Positions 1 to 10,654 of a stretch of DNA of 64,000 nt are shown here, in pieces. The notes under the pieces were generated by a model. The model ran no database searches. It had not been told where the DNA came from and was given only the letters and a program-made list of their open reading frames with translations. The stretch covers positions 44,064,779 to 44,128,778 of the forward strand of contig CM043970.1 in NCBI GenBank assembly GCA_014529385.2, read 5' to 3'. The number at the start of each line of letters is the position of its first letter. Position 1 is the first letter of the stretch. The stretch is from Adiantum capillus-veneris. Its lineage: Eukaryota; Streptophyta; Polypodiopsida; Polypodiales; Pteridaceae. The position numbers and the translations under genes were made by a program.

Positions 1-54
1 TGTTGTGGCATAACCTATATTATGCATAAATTAACGCTCTTGTTTTGTGATCAA

Positions 55-937
<883 letters not shown>

Positions 938-1030
938 TCCAATCTCCTTTGTCATATCTTTCTATTTGCACTTAATTCATTCATGGAATTTGGTTTTTCT
1001 TTCAAGGAAGAAACTCTCGTAATTGTATAT

Positions 1031-1634
1031 AACTTCTCTAGATCTTTGCACATAAACCTGAAATACTCTGTCAATCGTGCAAAATATACATCTATTTTTA
1101 AATTACATTTCTAAATCTAGAGTTTTTTTTCTATTTATGTATACTTACATCAAAATTATCTATATATTCTAAGTTTACATTTACACCATATTTATGTTTT
1201 TCATATGTTATATTTAGATTATACTAGTAAGTCTCCTCAGTCTTAGAAAAAAAAAATTGTTGCAAAAAGGGATCAAGATGCGTTGACGGGGTTTTCTTGT
1301 TTTTTGGGTAATTTGGGGGGAGGGGGGTTCTTTTTATAAATGTAGCCTTTCATAGTATAAATTTGATTTTTTATTTCATTCAAGACTCACCTTCCATTTC
1401 ATTACGTCAAGGGTCGCTCCCTCTTCTCTACCGCCCTCTTCTACTACTTTTGCAGACGGTTCTCTTTCATACCTTTCCACGCACCACTATAGTAGCCTCT
1501 TTCTTAGTTTGGCATTGTCCCTTGCTCAGACGGTCATCTTCCCAAACCACACACCATTTGCGTCGTTCAGTTATCGTTTTGCGTTGAAAGTCTAATAGCA
1601 ATTTATTGTCATAGCATTGTATTGATTAATTTGC
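1031..1634. other. AT-rich sequence without recognisable gene
   Basis: AT-rich DNA follows the X8 tail. Short ORFs here show no codon pattern or motif that I recognise. It is probably 3' flank of the X8 copy, though it does not match the flank of copy 3 beyond about 1,030. Confidence 0.5.
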
Positions 1635-1644
1635 TACCCTCGAC

Positions 1645-1677
<33 letters not shown>

Positions 1678-1736
1678 AGCGTTGCTTCAACTTCAGTGGC
1701 TTCCTGCTTCTTGCACCAATTGTATAGCCGCCCTCG

Positions 1737-1782
<46 letters not shown>

Positions 1783-1815
1783 GTTGCTTCAGCTTCCTGC
1801 TTCTTGCGCCAATAG
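1635..1815. repeat. Two-unit tandem repeat, each with a CT tract
   Basis: Two units of about 90 bases share ccctcgacctctctct, a CT tract (about 1,650-1,678 and 1,739-1,780), then gttgcttca and ttcctgcttcttgc. The CT tracts differ in length and the second unit lacks a few bases. Confidence 0.85.
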
Positions 1816-1947
1816 TAAAAAAAACCTTAGACTAGGCTAGTGTAGCGCGAGTTCAAAGTTAGTCTTAGAGGTTTTGGCCTTTTAATTTTTTGAAGCCATT
1901 ATTAATACTCTATATTTGTAGATTAAGTTTGAATGATATTATATCAT

Positions 1948-2048
<101 letters not shown>

Positions 2049-2203
2049 GGTGGTACAATTGTCCCTGGCTACGAGTCTGCATGGAAAATAAAATACAAAG
2101 CATTGAGATTGAATGTCCCAATCACCTCCTACGACTTGCTAAGAGGCTAGAGGAGACAATGTCACCTTGAACCATACTAGAGAGAGAGAGAGAGAGAGAG
2201 AGA

Positions 2204-3068
2204 ATGAGAGAATTAATAGTACAATTGGCCCTAGCTACACATTTGTACTTACATAGATTGATAGAGAGAGTATCAAGGGTGAACATCATGATCACCTCCA
2301 TTGACCAAAAATTGGTGTCGAAACGAAGCCCCCAATAGTGATTCCAAGTAGCCCAAAGGTGCATATGGAATCTCTGAGTGAACTCAAAAGAATCCGCACA
2401 GAGTTGGGTTGAAACTTGGAATAGGGATATTGCAGAGCGAAGGGCGGTGGCAATTAAGTAGCACATTTCAACTAGACTGTCGGGAGTGGGAATAGTCTGT
2501 AGCTCAACGAATGCATTGAGAGCTACGCCCAGCACGGTCATGGATGGTGAGTGTGCAACTGCCCCCACATATCAATGCCAAGGGTGGGTGTGGACCTACA
2601 TATAAATGTCAAGGCAAACCCTCGAAGATTACAAACTAGTGCAACAACCCACAAACAAGGAAAGGCCACAATGTGGCACTAAGTGACATGCCAATGCAAG
2701 GATATGCCAAGGTGATAGCGCAATAGATGCTAAGGCTAGGAGTTCAAAAGCATAGCTGCAAGAAAATGTTGCCAACTGCCTCGCCTCTATCATTTTAATA
2801 TAGATATAGATCTACAAATAACGTCATAGATTTGCAGCCACATGGTGGCCACTCATTTCATTTTATAGATAGGATAATTGCATTACAATAGCCATCAGAT
2901 ATGAGGGGATGACACACTATATTGGGAAGAAGAAAGCTTGGAAAAAAAAAAACCAAATTCCTAAAGCAATTATAGACGCATAATAATGTGTGATATGGTA
3001 TGCATTTAGCAGCGTAGCCACCACACATATAAAGTAAAAAGCCTTATCTTTGTTATGCTAGGATTCAT
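2204..3068. other. No recognisable gene
   Basis: One 148-codon minus-strand ORF (2,122-2,568) runs through part of this stretch. It ends in translated GA repeat and resembles no family I can name. The rest to 3,068 shows no motif, RNA or repeat that I can support. Confidence 0.4.
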
Positions 3069-3250
3069 ACTCAACCTCAATGGTAGAGTGATAGGGCTTG
3101 CAAACTCTTCCCGATTACCTCATCAAGATGCCAAAGGGACACTTAAAATGTTCCCCACGGTACATCTCAGAACTTGAGACCAACATCATCGACACTACCA
3201 TGGCCATCATCTAAGGCATCACCATAAGCAGGACTTTTGAGGCTGCCATT
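3069..3250 (+). repeat. Duplicate of LINE fragment 3' end
   Basis: About 175 bases are nearly identical to 4,830-5,014, including gtagagtgatag, aaaatgttccccacggtac and ataagcaggacttttgagg. This copy lacks the upstream RT coding part and has a small deletion after catcaag. It is a second, shorter scrap of the same LINE-derived sequence 1.76 kb away. Confidence 0.85.
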
Positions 3251-3845
3251 ACAAAGAGGTATGAAAGAAAGAGCCTCAAAAAGGGCAGTGCCTTTGCACG
3301 TAGGTAGTAGAGAAGAAGTCTCTCATGTGGTGATCCACACTCTTTTGGAGGTGGGGATTTGATGTGTATATTGAATTTACTGAGGCTCAAACCTAGCAAA
3401 TTTTTGATTTGAGGGAGAAGGAGAGGAAGACGGGTAGCAGAGAAGTCTCCAAAAAGGGACATCTCTACTAGCATTGGCCTACCTCGTGGACTTTCAAGCT
3501 CCGGTATCCTTTCTAAGTGCTATTTGGTGAAAAATCTAGTTGTGAGTGTACACGTGTGAAAAAGGGTCAAGTTTTAAAATTATTCACTTTGAATTAAAAT
3601 CCTAGAAGGAATTAAAGTATGGTCAGGTTAATGGCCCAGTTAATGGCAACCCTATTTTGAACTGTGACTCCATGCAGATCACACACAAGGAAAAACAAAT
3701 ACATTTTCTAAGGAAACTTATATTTCCCCTACTTTTCATGTCAAAATTTGAGGAATCTCATTCCCTTCGCAGTCGTGAATCCATTTCTTCAATGGAGGGT
3801 GTGACTGAACATACTAATTTGTCAAACTGGGGAGCGAATGACAGA

Positions 3846-3955
<110 letters not shown>

Positions 3956-4120
3956 TTTGATGCACAATTGGCTGACACCCTCTTATCACTTGAGTAGCCT
4001 ATTGTTTTGCTACCCTCGCCACAAGGTGTGGGCACAACCTCGTAGGTGGGTGGAGGGGTGTGGAGAGGTTATTGTTTTGTAGGTAGTCACAAGGTCAATC
4101 CTAGGGTGTGGTTATAGTCT

Positions 4121-4135
4121 CCCCCCCCCCCCCCC

Positions 4136-4169
<34 letters not shown>
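4121..4169. repeat. Poly-C / (CT)n / (CA)n compound tract
   Basis: Sixteen consecutive C residues are followed by a CT run and then a CA run. The homopolymer start is also a likely assembly weak spot. Confidence 0.92.
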
Positions 4170-4445
4170 AATAACATGAACCCATCACAACCTGCAATGA
4201 CACAATGAGTGGAGCGAGAAAAGGTCGTAGCCCATGCAAAAACTGAAAACGTTGCATATGGCCTATCGGCCCCATCTCTCTCAGAATTGGTCGGGGTCAG
4301 TGAGCCTCCTCTCTCTCAAATTGTGTGGTATGGCTATCCTCCTACTCGGACCACCAGGATGTTGTAGAAGAGCCTTGCCATGCAGCACTAGGAGAGGTTG
4401 GCAAGGTTGGGCGCATCAGGGTAGAGAGAGCGAGAGAGAGAGAGG

Positions 4446-5014
4446 GTGCAGTGGGACTTTGTGCAACAAATCATGCAAGGTATGGGGGTTTTCCCTCGGA
4501 TCATCAGCTGTATCTCTTTGCTTGGTGAACATGCTTACTCGAGCTTGATCGTTAATGGTAAACTCTTTGACAAAATATATTTTTCCAGATTGGTAAGACA
4601 GGGATATCCTGTTAGCCCTCTTTTTTTTGTTGTGGCCTCCCACTCTTTACACGCATACCTAGATCAACTGGAACAACACGGCTATATGCAAACCCTCAAA
4701 TTAGGAGGTAAGGATATCCCGGGCAAAGGGTTTGTGGATGACACCTTTGTATTTTTGAAGGCCCACAACATCAATATTCCCAGATGTATGAAAACTCTAG
4801 ATATGTATGCTCTTGCAGCTGGTCTTACACTGAACCTCAATGGTAGAGTGATAGAGCTTGCAAACTCTTCCCGATTACCTCATCAAGTTGTGTATGCCAA
4901 AGGGACACTTAAAATGTTCCCCACGGTACATCTCAGAACTTGAGACCAACATCATCGGCACTACCATGGCCATCATCTAAGGCATCACCATAAGCAGGAC
5001 TTTTGAGGCTGCCA
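4446..5014 (+). pseudogene. LINE (L1-like) reverse transcriptase fragment
   Basis: The plus strand encodes about 165 codons of the middle of a non-LTR RT. It includes RQGYPVSPLFFVV (motif B, usually RQGCPLSP) and FVDDTFVF (motif C with both catalytic aspartates), then LKAHNINIPRCMKTLDMY and LAAGLTLNLN. The fragment starts immediately after a GA microsatellite (4,425-4,445) and stops at 4,941-4,943; its 3' non-coding part is the duplicated 4,830-5,014 segment. The LINE on the minus strand at 10,655-12,451 shares LKAHNVNILRCTKLLDLYTL, so both belong to one family. The 5' and 3' ends are missing, so it cannot be active. Confidence 0.8.
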
Positions 5015-5086
5015 TCCCGATTACCTCACATATGCTGCTTGACCAAAGCGCCTGCGAACACATCATTTGGGTTGCATGATTGCTGC

Positions 5087-5296
5087 CTATTCGCCAGTGT
5101 TAGAGTCCAACGAGTTATAATTGGCAACAACTAGATCTATAATAGATGGATCGAACTCGCCAAATTCGCAAACATGCTGTAGAGAAACGCGTCTTGTCCA
5201 TCGCACATCATACTTGCATTGATTACAAGGACATAAGATCCTTGTTGGGAGATAATTGTTTCGGTTGGACGGCCCCACATCCTCGTCACTACTCAT
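5087..5296 (-). pseudogene. Possible CACTA transposase-associated domain exon
   Basis: A 69-codon ORF starts MSSDEDVGPSNRNNYL and contains ILCPCNQCKYDV followed by a basic stretch and QHVCEFGEFD. The CPCxxC arrangement followed by a His and a Gly-rich turn resembles the short transposase-associated domain at the start of CACTA (En/Spm) transposases, but the match is weak and nothing else of a CACTA element is visible. A second, shorter copy lies at 60,056-60,211. The direction and ATG are shared by both copies, so the ORF is not random. Confidence 0.35.
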
Positions 5297-5358
5297 AATG
5301 AGGGTAAAGCCTTATAACCTGAACATAAATTTAATCTTCTAATGGCATCCTCCATCTT

Positions 5359-5362
<4 letters not shown>

Positions 5363-5416
<54 letters not shown>
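5363..5416. repeat. (CT)n microsatellite
   Basis: A pure CT run. The orthologous position in the second block (60,275-60,343) carries a longer run, so the tract changed length after the block duplicated. Confidence 0.95.
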
Positions 5417-5419
<3 letters not shown>

Positions 5420-5789
5420 TTCACATTGCAGACTACCTCACATTCTCTAGTCATGTCCAATCCCCACGCACCTTGGTCTAGAGGTGCACGGAGATCAAAA
5501 CCACTGGGTTATAATCTTGTCTTTATTGGTCAATGCTTATATTTGTGTCTCTACATGATAGTGCATGTAGTGGACAAAACCCCTTTGCCTCTTCTCTAGC
5601 TATAGCATTTCACATCATCTTAACATCTTTTCACAGTAGATCTATGTTCGAGGGATTACTTAACACATTACATGTTGGCCTCCAATCTGAGTATCATGCC
5701 GTTGAAAGCTTTCCAACTTAAGGTGGCATCCGTAGAGAGGAAGACAGGGATCACCGTTCGTCTAACTCTAAGTTTTTAACCGTACTCCC
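5417..5789. other. Non-coding segment shared with 60,344-60,760
   Basis: No gene is apparent. The stretch matches 60,344-60,760 closely (for example ttcacagtagatct, gaggtagactctaag). The other copy has an extra 20-30 bases near gtgggtacgagaaatctac. Confidence 0.6.
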
Positions 5790-6320
5790 GAAGGTAGACT
5801 CTAAGATAAAAACTCAATCTAAAATCTAATCTTAAATCTAACCCAATTGAACATGTGGTGATTCACAGCTAATTGAATATGGTTAGTGTGTGAGTTAACA
5901 GGTGTCAAATTTTGATGGGAATATACATATGGTTGTGTAACTAGTGTTTGCTCTTTGGGCAAAGCGCGCCTTCATTGACATGCACTAAAATCTAACCTAA
6001 ATCTTAAAAAAGTTAGTCCATCAAACATAAATTTAGATCTAATGTAATCTTAAACTCAAAATAAACCTAAATCTAATCTAATCTTAAATCTAACCTAAAC
6101 CTAAATGTAATATAACTTAAATCTAAATTTAATCTAATCTTAAATCCTAAACCTAAATGTAATCTAACTTTAATCTAATATAGCTAGCTAACCTTTAATA
6201 CTTTCCTAATTTTAAATCTAACTTAATCTTAATCTAACGTAAATCTAAATCTAACCTAATCTTAAACTCAACATAAACATAAATCTAAATGTAATCTAAC
6301 CCAATCTAATTTAAATTTTA
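5790..6320. repeat. Degenerate AT-rich repeat, telomere-like phrase (aaatctaacctaa)
   Basis: The stretch is built from variants of taaatctaatct, aacctaaat and cttaaatcta on the plus strand. It looks like a degenerate minisatellite of 6-12 bases. The phrase is close to, but not the same as, plant telomere CCCTAAA. The same repeat is at 60,760-61,290. Confidence 0.75.
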
Positions 6321-6428
6321 ACCTAATCTCTTTCTCTCTTTGTTTTCTCCCCTTACCTCTCTCTTTCGTCTTCTCCCCCCCTCTGCCTCTCTTTTGTTTT
6401 TTATTCTCTCTTTCTTTCTTTTTGTTTT

Positions 6429-6435
<7 letters not shown>

Positions 6436-6486
<51 letters not shown>
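6436..6486. repeat. (CT)n microsatellite cutting copia RT
   Basis: The pure CT run, with a CT-rich leader from about 6,329, starts right after the copia A codons for YVDDLLIT (read on the minus strand). The second block shows the same junction at 61,398-61,443. Confidence 0.92.
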
Positions 6487-6490
<4 letters not shown>

Positions 6491-7325
6491 GGTGCAGTGA
6501 TCAGCAAATCATCGACATAAAGAACCACAATGAGAAGTACATCACCCTCACACTTTACATACAATGTGCTTTCTGTTGGACTGTTACGAAAGCCTCGTTT
6601 GACCAAATGAGTGTCAGCTTTCTCATACCAAGCATGAGGAGATTGCTTCAATGCACATAGAAAACGCACAGTAGTCATACGAGAAGTGGGAGAAAAAGTC
6701 TCTTCATAATCTATGCCTTTTTGCTATGCATAACCCTTTGCAACAATCGAGCCTTATGGCGATCGATCTCACCATCGGGCTTGCGTTTCAACTTGTACAC
6801 CCACTTCATACCAATGGCTCTTTTTGCCAGGAGGCAAATCACATAAAGTCCATGTGTCATTTTCTATAAGTGCGCATATTCTGATTGCATGGCAACCATC
6901 CAATTTTCTAAATTCTATGCTTCATCAAAAGACAGAGGCTCCTCAACATCATGTAAGCTAGACACTGCCAAAGCATAACAATTTAATGCATAAGATGCAC
7001 GGCGAGAGCCTGAACGGGTAAGACTAGACAAAGGTGCATCCAATTTACTGTCACGCAAAGTGTGCACTAGCCATTTTGGCATACCTCTAGCTTGCTCATT
7101 TTCATCCCTTTTCTCATCAAGTACATCATGTACATCTGCATCAGTTATAGGCTGATCTATAACATTTTCAGAAACCCCCATAGGCTGTACATTTGCCTCA
7201 TTGGATCTTAAATTCGTATTTCCACCAATGAAAAGAGGCAACAAAGTTGCATAAATGTCCTTTGAGCTTACACTACTGTCTCTAGTACATGACAGCAAGG
7301 GTTGAACAGAATCTTCCACAAACAC
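6487..7325 (-). pseudogene. pol: Copia A reverse transcriptase (deleted, truncated)
   Basis: RT synthesises element cDNA from RNA. The linker ORF (6,915-7,325) carries MFVEDSVQPLLSCTRD and MPKWLVHTLRD. The RT then continues through NLENWMVAMQSEY-type codons, FSPTSRMTTVRFLCAL, SPHAWYEKADTH and VVLYVDDLLIT, where YVDD is the catalytic motif C. Comparison with copy B shows about 49 codons missing here between LCAL and SPHAWYEK, which removes the fingers/palm segment. A frameshift near 6,900 and stops near 6,730-6,790 also occur. After YVDDLLIT the frame runs into translated GA repeat. Confidence 0.78.
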
Positions 7326-8596
7326 TACATCCCATGAAACCAGAATACGCTTTGTTTACGGATGATATAACATGTAACCTTTTCTTTCAGCACTATAACC
7401 AACAAAAATACATTTGAGAACCTTATGATCCAATTTTTTGCGTTGTGTTTGTGGCACCAAAGCATATTCCAAACATGAAAAAACAGCATGTGCTCAATAG
7501 AAGGCTTTCTATCATGCCATGCGTCATATGGTGTAATAGACTGCAAAGATTTCCTAGGACACCAGTTAAGTACATAAGTGGCACACATGATGGCCTCAAG
7601 CCCAAAAGAATGTGGCAAAGCTTAACTTTTGATTATACATCCTGCCATTTTCGCCAGTGACCTATTTTTCCTTCAGCAACACCATTTTGCTAATGTGTAT
7701 AAGGAACAATACATTGGTGTTTTATCCCACGACTAGCCAGAAATGCATTAAATTCATGAGACATACTCCCCCCCTCGATCGGAATGGAGGGTGCCCATAG
7801 CACATTTCGAGACATTTTCAGCCATAGCCATAAATTGTTTGAAGCACATAAAAACTTCGGACTTCGGTTTAAGCGGAAATACCCATGCATGCCTGGAGTA
7901 ATCATCAATGAAAGTCACGAAGTAAAGGTAATTTCCCAAGGACGGAGTTTGCATGGGCCCACAAATATCACTATGCACAAGCTGCACCCTGCATGTGGCC
8001 CTAACTGAACCATCCTTTGGAAACTTTGAATGCTGCATTTTACCCAGAATACAGCCTTCACAAGCATGTTTGACAGGTGCTTTAAGAGGCGGAAAAGAAG
8101 CAACCATATCAGATTTCTGCAAACGCAGCAAATTGGCAAAATTCAGACGACCAAAACGTGCTTTCCAAAGTTTTGCATCTGAAATAGCCCTTGAATTTGC
8201 AAAAACTTTTCCACACTTGTCATACAAAGTGAGCTTATAAAGCCCACGGCACAAAAGGCTAGATGCAACAATTTCATCACCAAAACTAAGATCATGAACT
8301 GTACATCTGTCATTCACAAATTTGACTACAAGTCCAATTCTAGCAAGTGCAGATACAGACAAGATATTCTTCTTGATCCCAGGTACATAAAGTGCATCAA
8401 CAAGTGTGAAGGAACTGCCATTTGCAACAATAAGCACAATCTTTCCAACTCCCTGAACCGGATAAGAGGCATTGTTGGCACAAGTGACTGAATTTGCCTT
8501 GAGGGACAGACTCGAGAGAGGTGAACAATTCACGATGAGAGGTAATGTGCTTTGTAGCACCATTGTCAAAATACCACACATGTGAATCTGCATCAA
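7325..8596 (-). pseudogene. pol: Copia A integrase (decayed)
   Basis: The integrase inserts cDNA into host DNA. GAG-pre-integrase text YVPGIKKNILSVSALAR precedes a zinc domain whose two His positions are altered (LWKARFGRLN) while HACEGCILGK keeps both Cys. The core shows HSDICGPM, FIDDYSRHAWVF and LHSDRGGEY, giving the first two Asp residues; the frame then shifts, and a TAG replaces a likely Gln just before NGVAE, which holds the Glu. The C-terminal part (7,325-7,618) reads MPHSFGLEAIMCATYVLN and LQSITPYDAWHDRKPSIEHM, then shifts frame again. It is clearly copia-type and clearly inactive. Confidence 0.82.
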
Positions 8597-8813
8597 CTAA
8601 CAAGCATGCATCATGGGCAATAGGATTGTAAGTGCACTCTGCACTAAAAGCCCATTTTGCATCGACATCAGCATTACAGTCTCCTTTTGGAGAAGACTCA
8701 ACAATGGCTGCATTTGCAATGGAACCACCCTCTTTCTTCTTAGCCTCTTTGGCCTTCAACTTAGGACACAACTTGATCAAGTGATCATTAGCTTTACAAT
8801 AATGGCAATGCAT
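8397..8813 (-). pseudogene. Copia A nucleocapsid zinc knuckle and protease start
   Basis: CHYCKANDHLIKLC is a CCHC knuckle with one spacing residue altered from CX2CX4HX4C. It is followed by basic KLKAKEAKKK and then WYFDNGATKHITSHRELF, the copia protease site (family consensus WxxDSGAxxHM), with Asn in place of the Ser after the catalytic Asp. A frameshift near 8,560 joins it to the integrase frame. Confidence 0.75.
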
Positions 8814-9061
8814 CTTCTTTTTGCCCTTATCACCAGAATAGCCAGACGAAGTGTTGCCAGCAAAAGCATTGGGAACAGAAGTTTTGCCACTCGCAGCAGA
8901 ACCATAAGAAGTGGCTGCATTGCTGTTACCACCCTTTCTTTGAGAAGCAATAAAAGCCTATTCAACTACACGCTATCTAGTCCTGTTTTTTCTGGAAAGT
9001 GACTCTTGCAACAGCAATGTGCATAATGCATCAAACTTGACAACTTCTGGATTTCCTTGGG

Positions 9062-9649
9062 TCATAAGTCTCCAAGTACTAACAAAAGTCTAGTAAGAAT
9101 CTGGTGAGGCATCAAGAACTGTGTGCACAAGGGAACTGTGTGCACAAGGGAACTGTCTGAAATGAATTCACCTGTAGAAATAAGTTGCTCATTGATATCC
9201 TTGACACCAGCAAGAAAAGTGTCCATATCATCTTCCTCATGCATAATCTTTGACTCCAGCTCTTTACGCAGCAAAGAAATTTTAGCCTCATTACGGCTTG
9301 CATAAAGACCTGCTAGAATATCCCAAGGCTATTTTGCAGATTTTGCTGAACGAATGTGAGGAACAATGGTGCACTTTACAGAAAACGCAATCAATGCATG
9401 ATCCTGCACATCCGTTACATCCCAATGAGCTTGTTCTGCCCTAGGCAAAATAACTCTAACAGCAGCAATCCTTGCAGCAAGACCTGCAACATCCTCAACA
9501 TCGCCTACATCCTCATAACCAAGACATACATGAATGTCCTGCACAATGTTCCAGACACCCTTTGACACAAGAACATGTTGCATCATATAAGCCCACATAG
9601 GGTAGGTGTCCCCATCCAACATGTCCTCAGCAGGAAACATCTTGAACAC
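9062..9649 (-). pseudogene. gag: Copia A gag
   Basis: Gag forms the virus-like particle. The minus-strand frame starts MFKMFPAEDMLDG and has the copia Gag hallmark DTYPMWAYMMQHVLVSKGVW (family: W..W...M...L...LW). At 9,329 a TAG interrupts the same frame, which then continues PWDILAGLYASRNEAK and LESKIMHEEDDMDTFLAG. A 17-base direct duplication of gtgtgcacaagggaact at 9,117-9,150 shifts the frame after SSLVHTV. ATG at 9,649 is chosen because the Gag similarity starts directly after it; the 367-base leader to the PBS is non-coding. Confidence 0.78.
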
Positions 9650-10012
9650 ATCTGTGTTGTTGTCAGCCTAGTAAATGTTGCACTTGATGTGAAAACTGCT
9701 CGAAAATAGGAGAAACAGAGTGGGAACAACACATGCTATATAGCACAAACCGTAGAAGACTATCAGGCACCTGTTATGCAGAAAACGGCAGTGACAAAAA
9801 TTTTGCACAAAATGAAAAAATAGCCTGTGGAGTACTGCCTGTAGTGGAAACGGAGGCCAAAATGAGCCCAAAGCAAAAATCTGAGCAGACTAAGCTCTAC
9901 GAGTTTTCCTGGAATTTTTGTCGACCTGCACAAACGCTTACCAAAGCTCACTGAAATCGGAGAAAGTGAGCAGGCGTGTGCTGGAGCAGCTGGCGACTAA
10001 GCCCGGGAGGAT

Positions 10013-10031
10013 GCAACCTGCTCTGATACCA
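10013..10031 (-). other. Primer-binding site, copia A (initiator tRNA-Met type)
   Basis: On the minus strand the sequence reads TGGTATCAGAGCAGGTTGC two bases inside the LTR end. TGGTATCAGAGC is complementary to the 3' end of plant initiator tRNA-Met, as is usual for copia elements. Confidence 0.88.
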
Positions 10032-10033
10032 AT

Positions 10034-10654
10034 TGTTGGAATTAGGGTTACAAAGAAACGCACACAACTTGGACAAGACGAAGGAAGCTCAAGGCACACA
10101 ATAGAGAGCGTGTTACTTAGTGTGCAGTGGAAAGATAGATAGCTCTAGAGTGATGGGAGTATATACAATGCATGGGGAAAAAAACCTCCTAAAGAGGGAA
10201 AAAATGCCCCGACGGTCCTAGTGTGTTCACACACATCACTACCACATGTATATGGTAACACACAACATTTACCGTCAGTGAACCCTTTCTTCTTTAAATT
10301 CTGAGCAATTGGCAGGACCCAAGTACAGACTATCCACAGAAAAAAAAAACTTAAAGTGATTTGGTATAGACCATACATCAGACAATACATGTAACCACCA
10401 CTTCTCAGTCATGTGTAAATTCCATTGTTTATTATATCAATCCTGTATACATGTGTCTTACATCGTTAACTTTTCTTAAATATAGCAGATGGATATTGCC
10501 ACCAATTAGTTGCATAGCTTGGCAAGGCCAAGTCCCTATGTCTGTTTGCTACATTTGCCTCCACGTAGAATGATAAATTGTGTACATGAGTCATGAGCTG
10601 ATGCCACAAGCCCCTGCTTCTAGTGCCCAATATGTACTTCCTTAGAGTCCAACA
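10034..10654 (-). repeat. 5' LTR of copia A (621 bases)
   Basis: The LTR is bounded by TGTTGGA at 10,034 and TCCAACA at 10,648-10,654, a perfect 7-base terminal inverted repeat, with the PBS directly inside. The partner 3' LTR was lost with the truncated end. The outer boundary is set by the inverted repeat alone and by LINE coding resuming at 10,655. Confidence 0.75.

Larger units (their letters stand above)
6487..10654 (-). mobile_element. Ty1/copia retrotransposon A (3' truncated, decayed)
   Basis: Reading on the minus strand, this copia element runs LTR (10,034-10,654), initiator-Met-type PBS, 5' leader, gag, zinc knuckle, protease, integrase and RT, the canonical copia order. It ends abruptly at a CT/GA microsatellite within RT, so the RT end, RNase H, polypurine tract and 3' LTR are missing. 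Coding frames change at least four times and several stops are present. It abuts a LINE at 10,655 with no spacer, suggesting insertion into the LINE. A partial second copy sits at 61,444-62,655. Confidence 0.85.

Noticed and set aside
2122-2568. 148-codon minus-strand ORF (MGAVAHSPSMTVLGVAL...)
   Set aside because: No recognisable domain, part of it is GA repeat, and neighbouring DNA is repeat-rich. A faint likeness to glycolipid-transfer proteins did not hold up at conserved residues.
10145-10390. 81-codon minus-strand ORF with hydrophobic stretches
   Set aside because: It lies inside the copia LTR and overlaps its control region; no family match.
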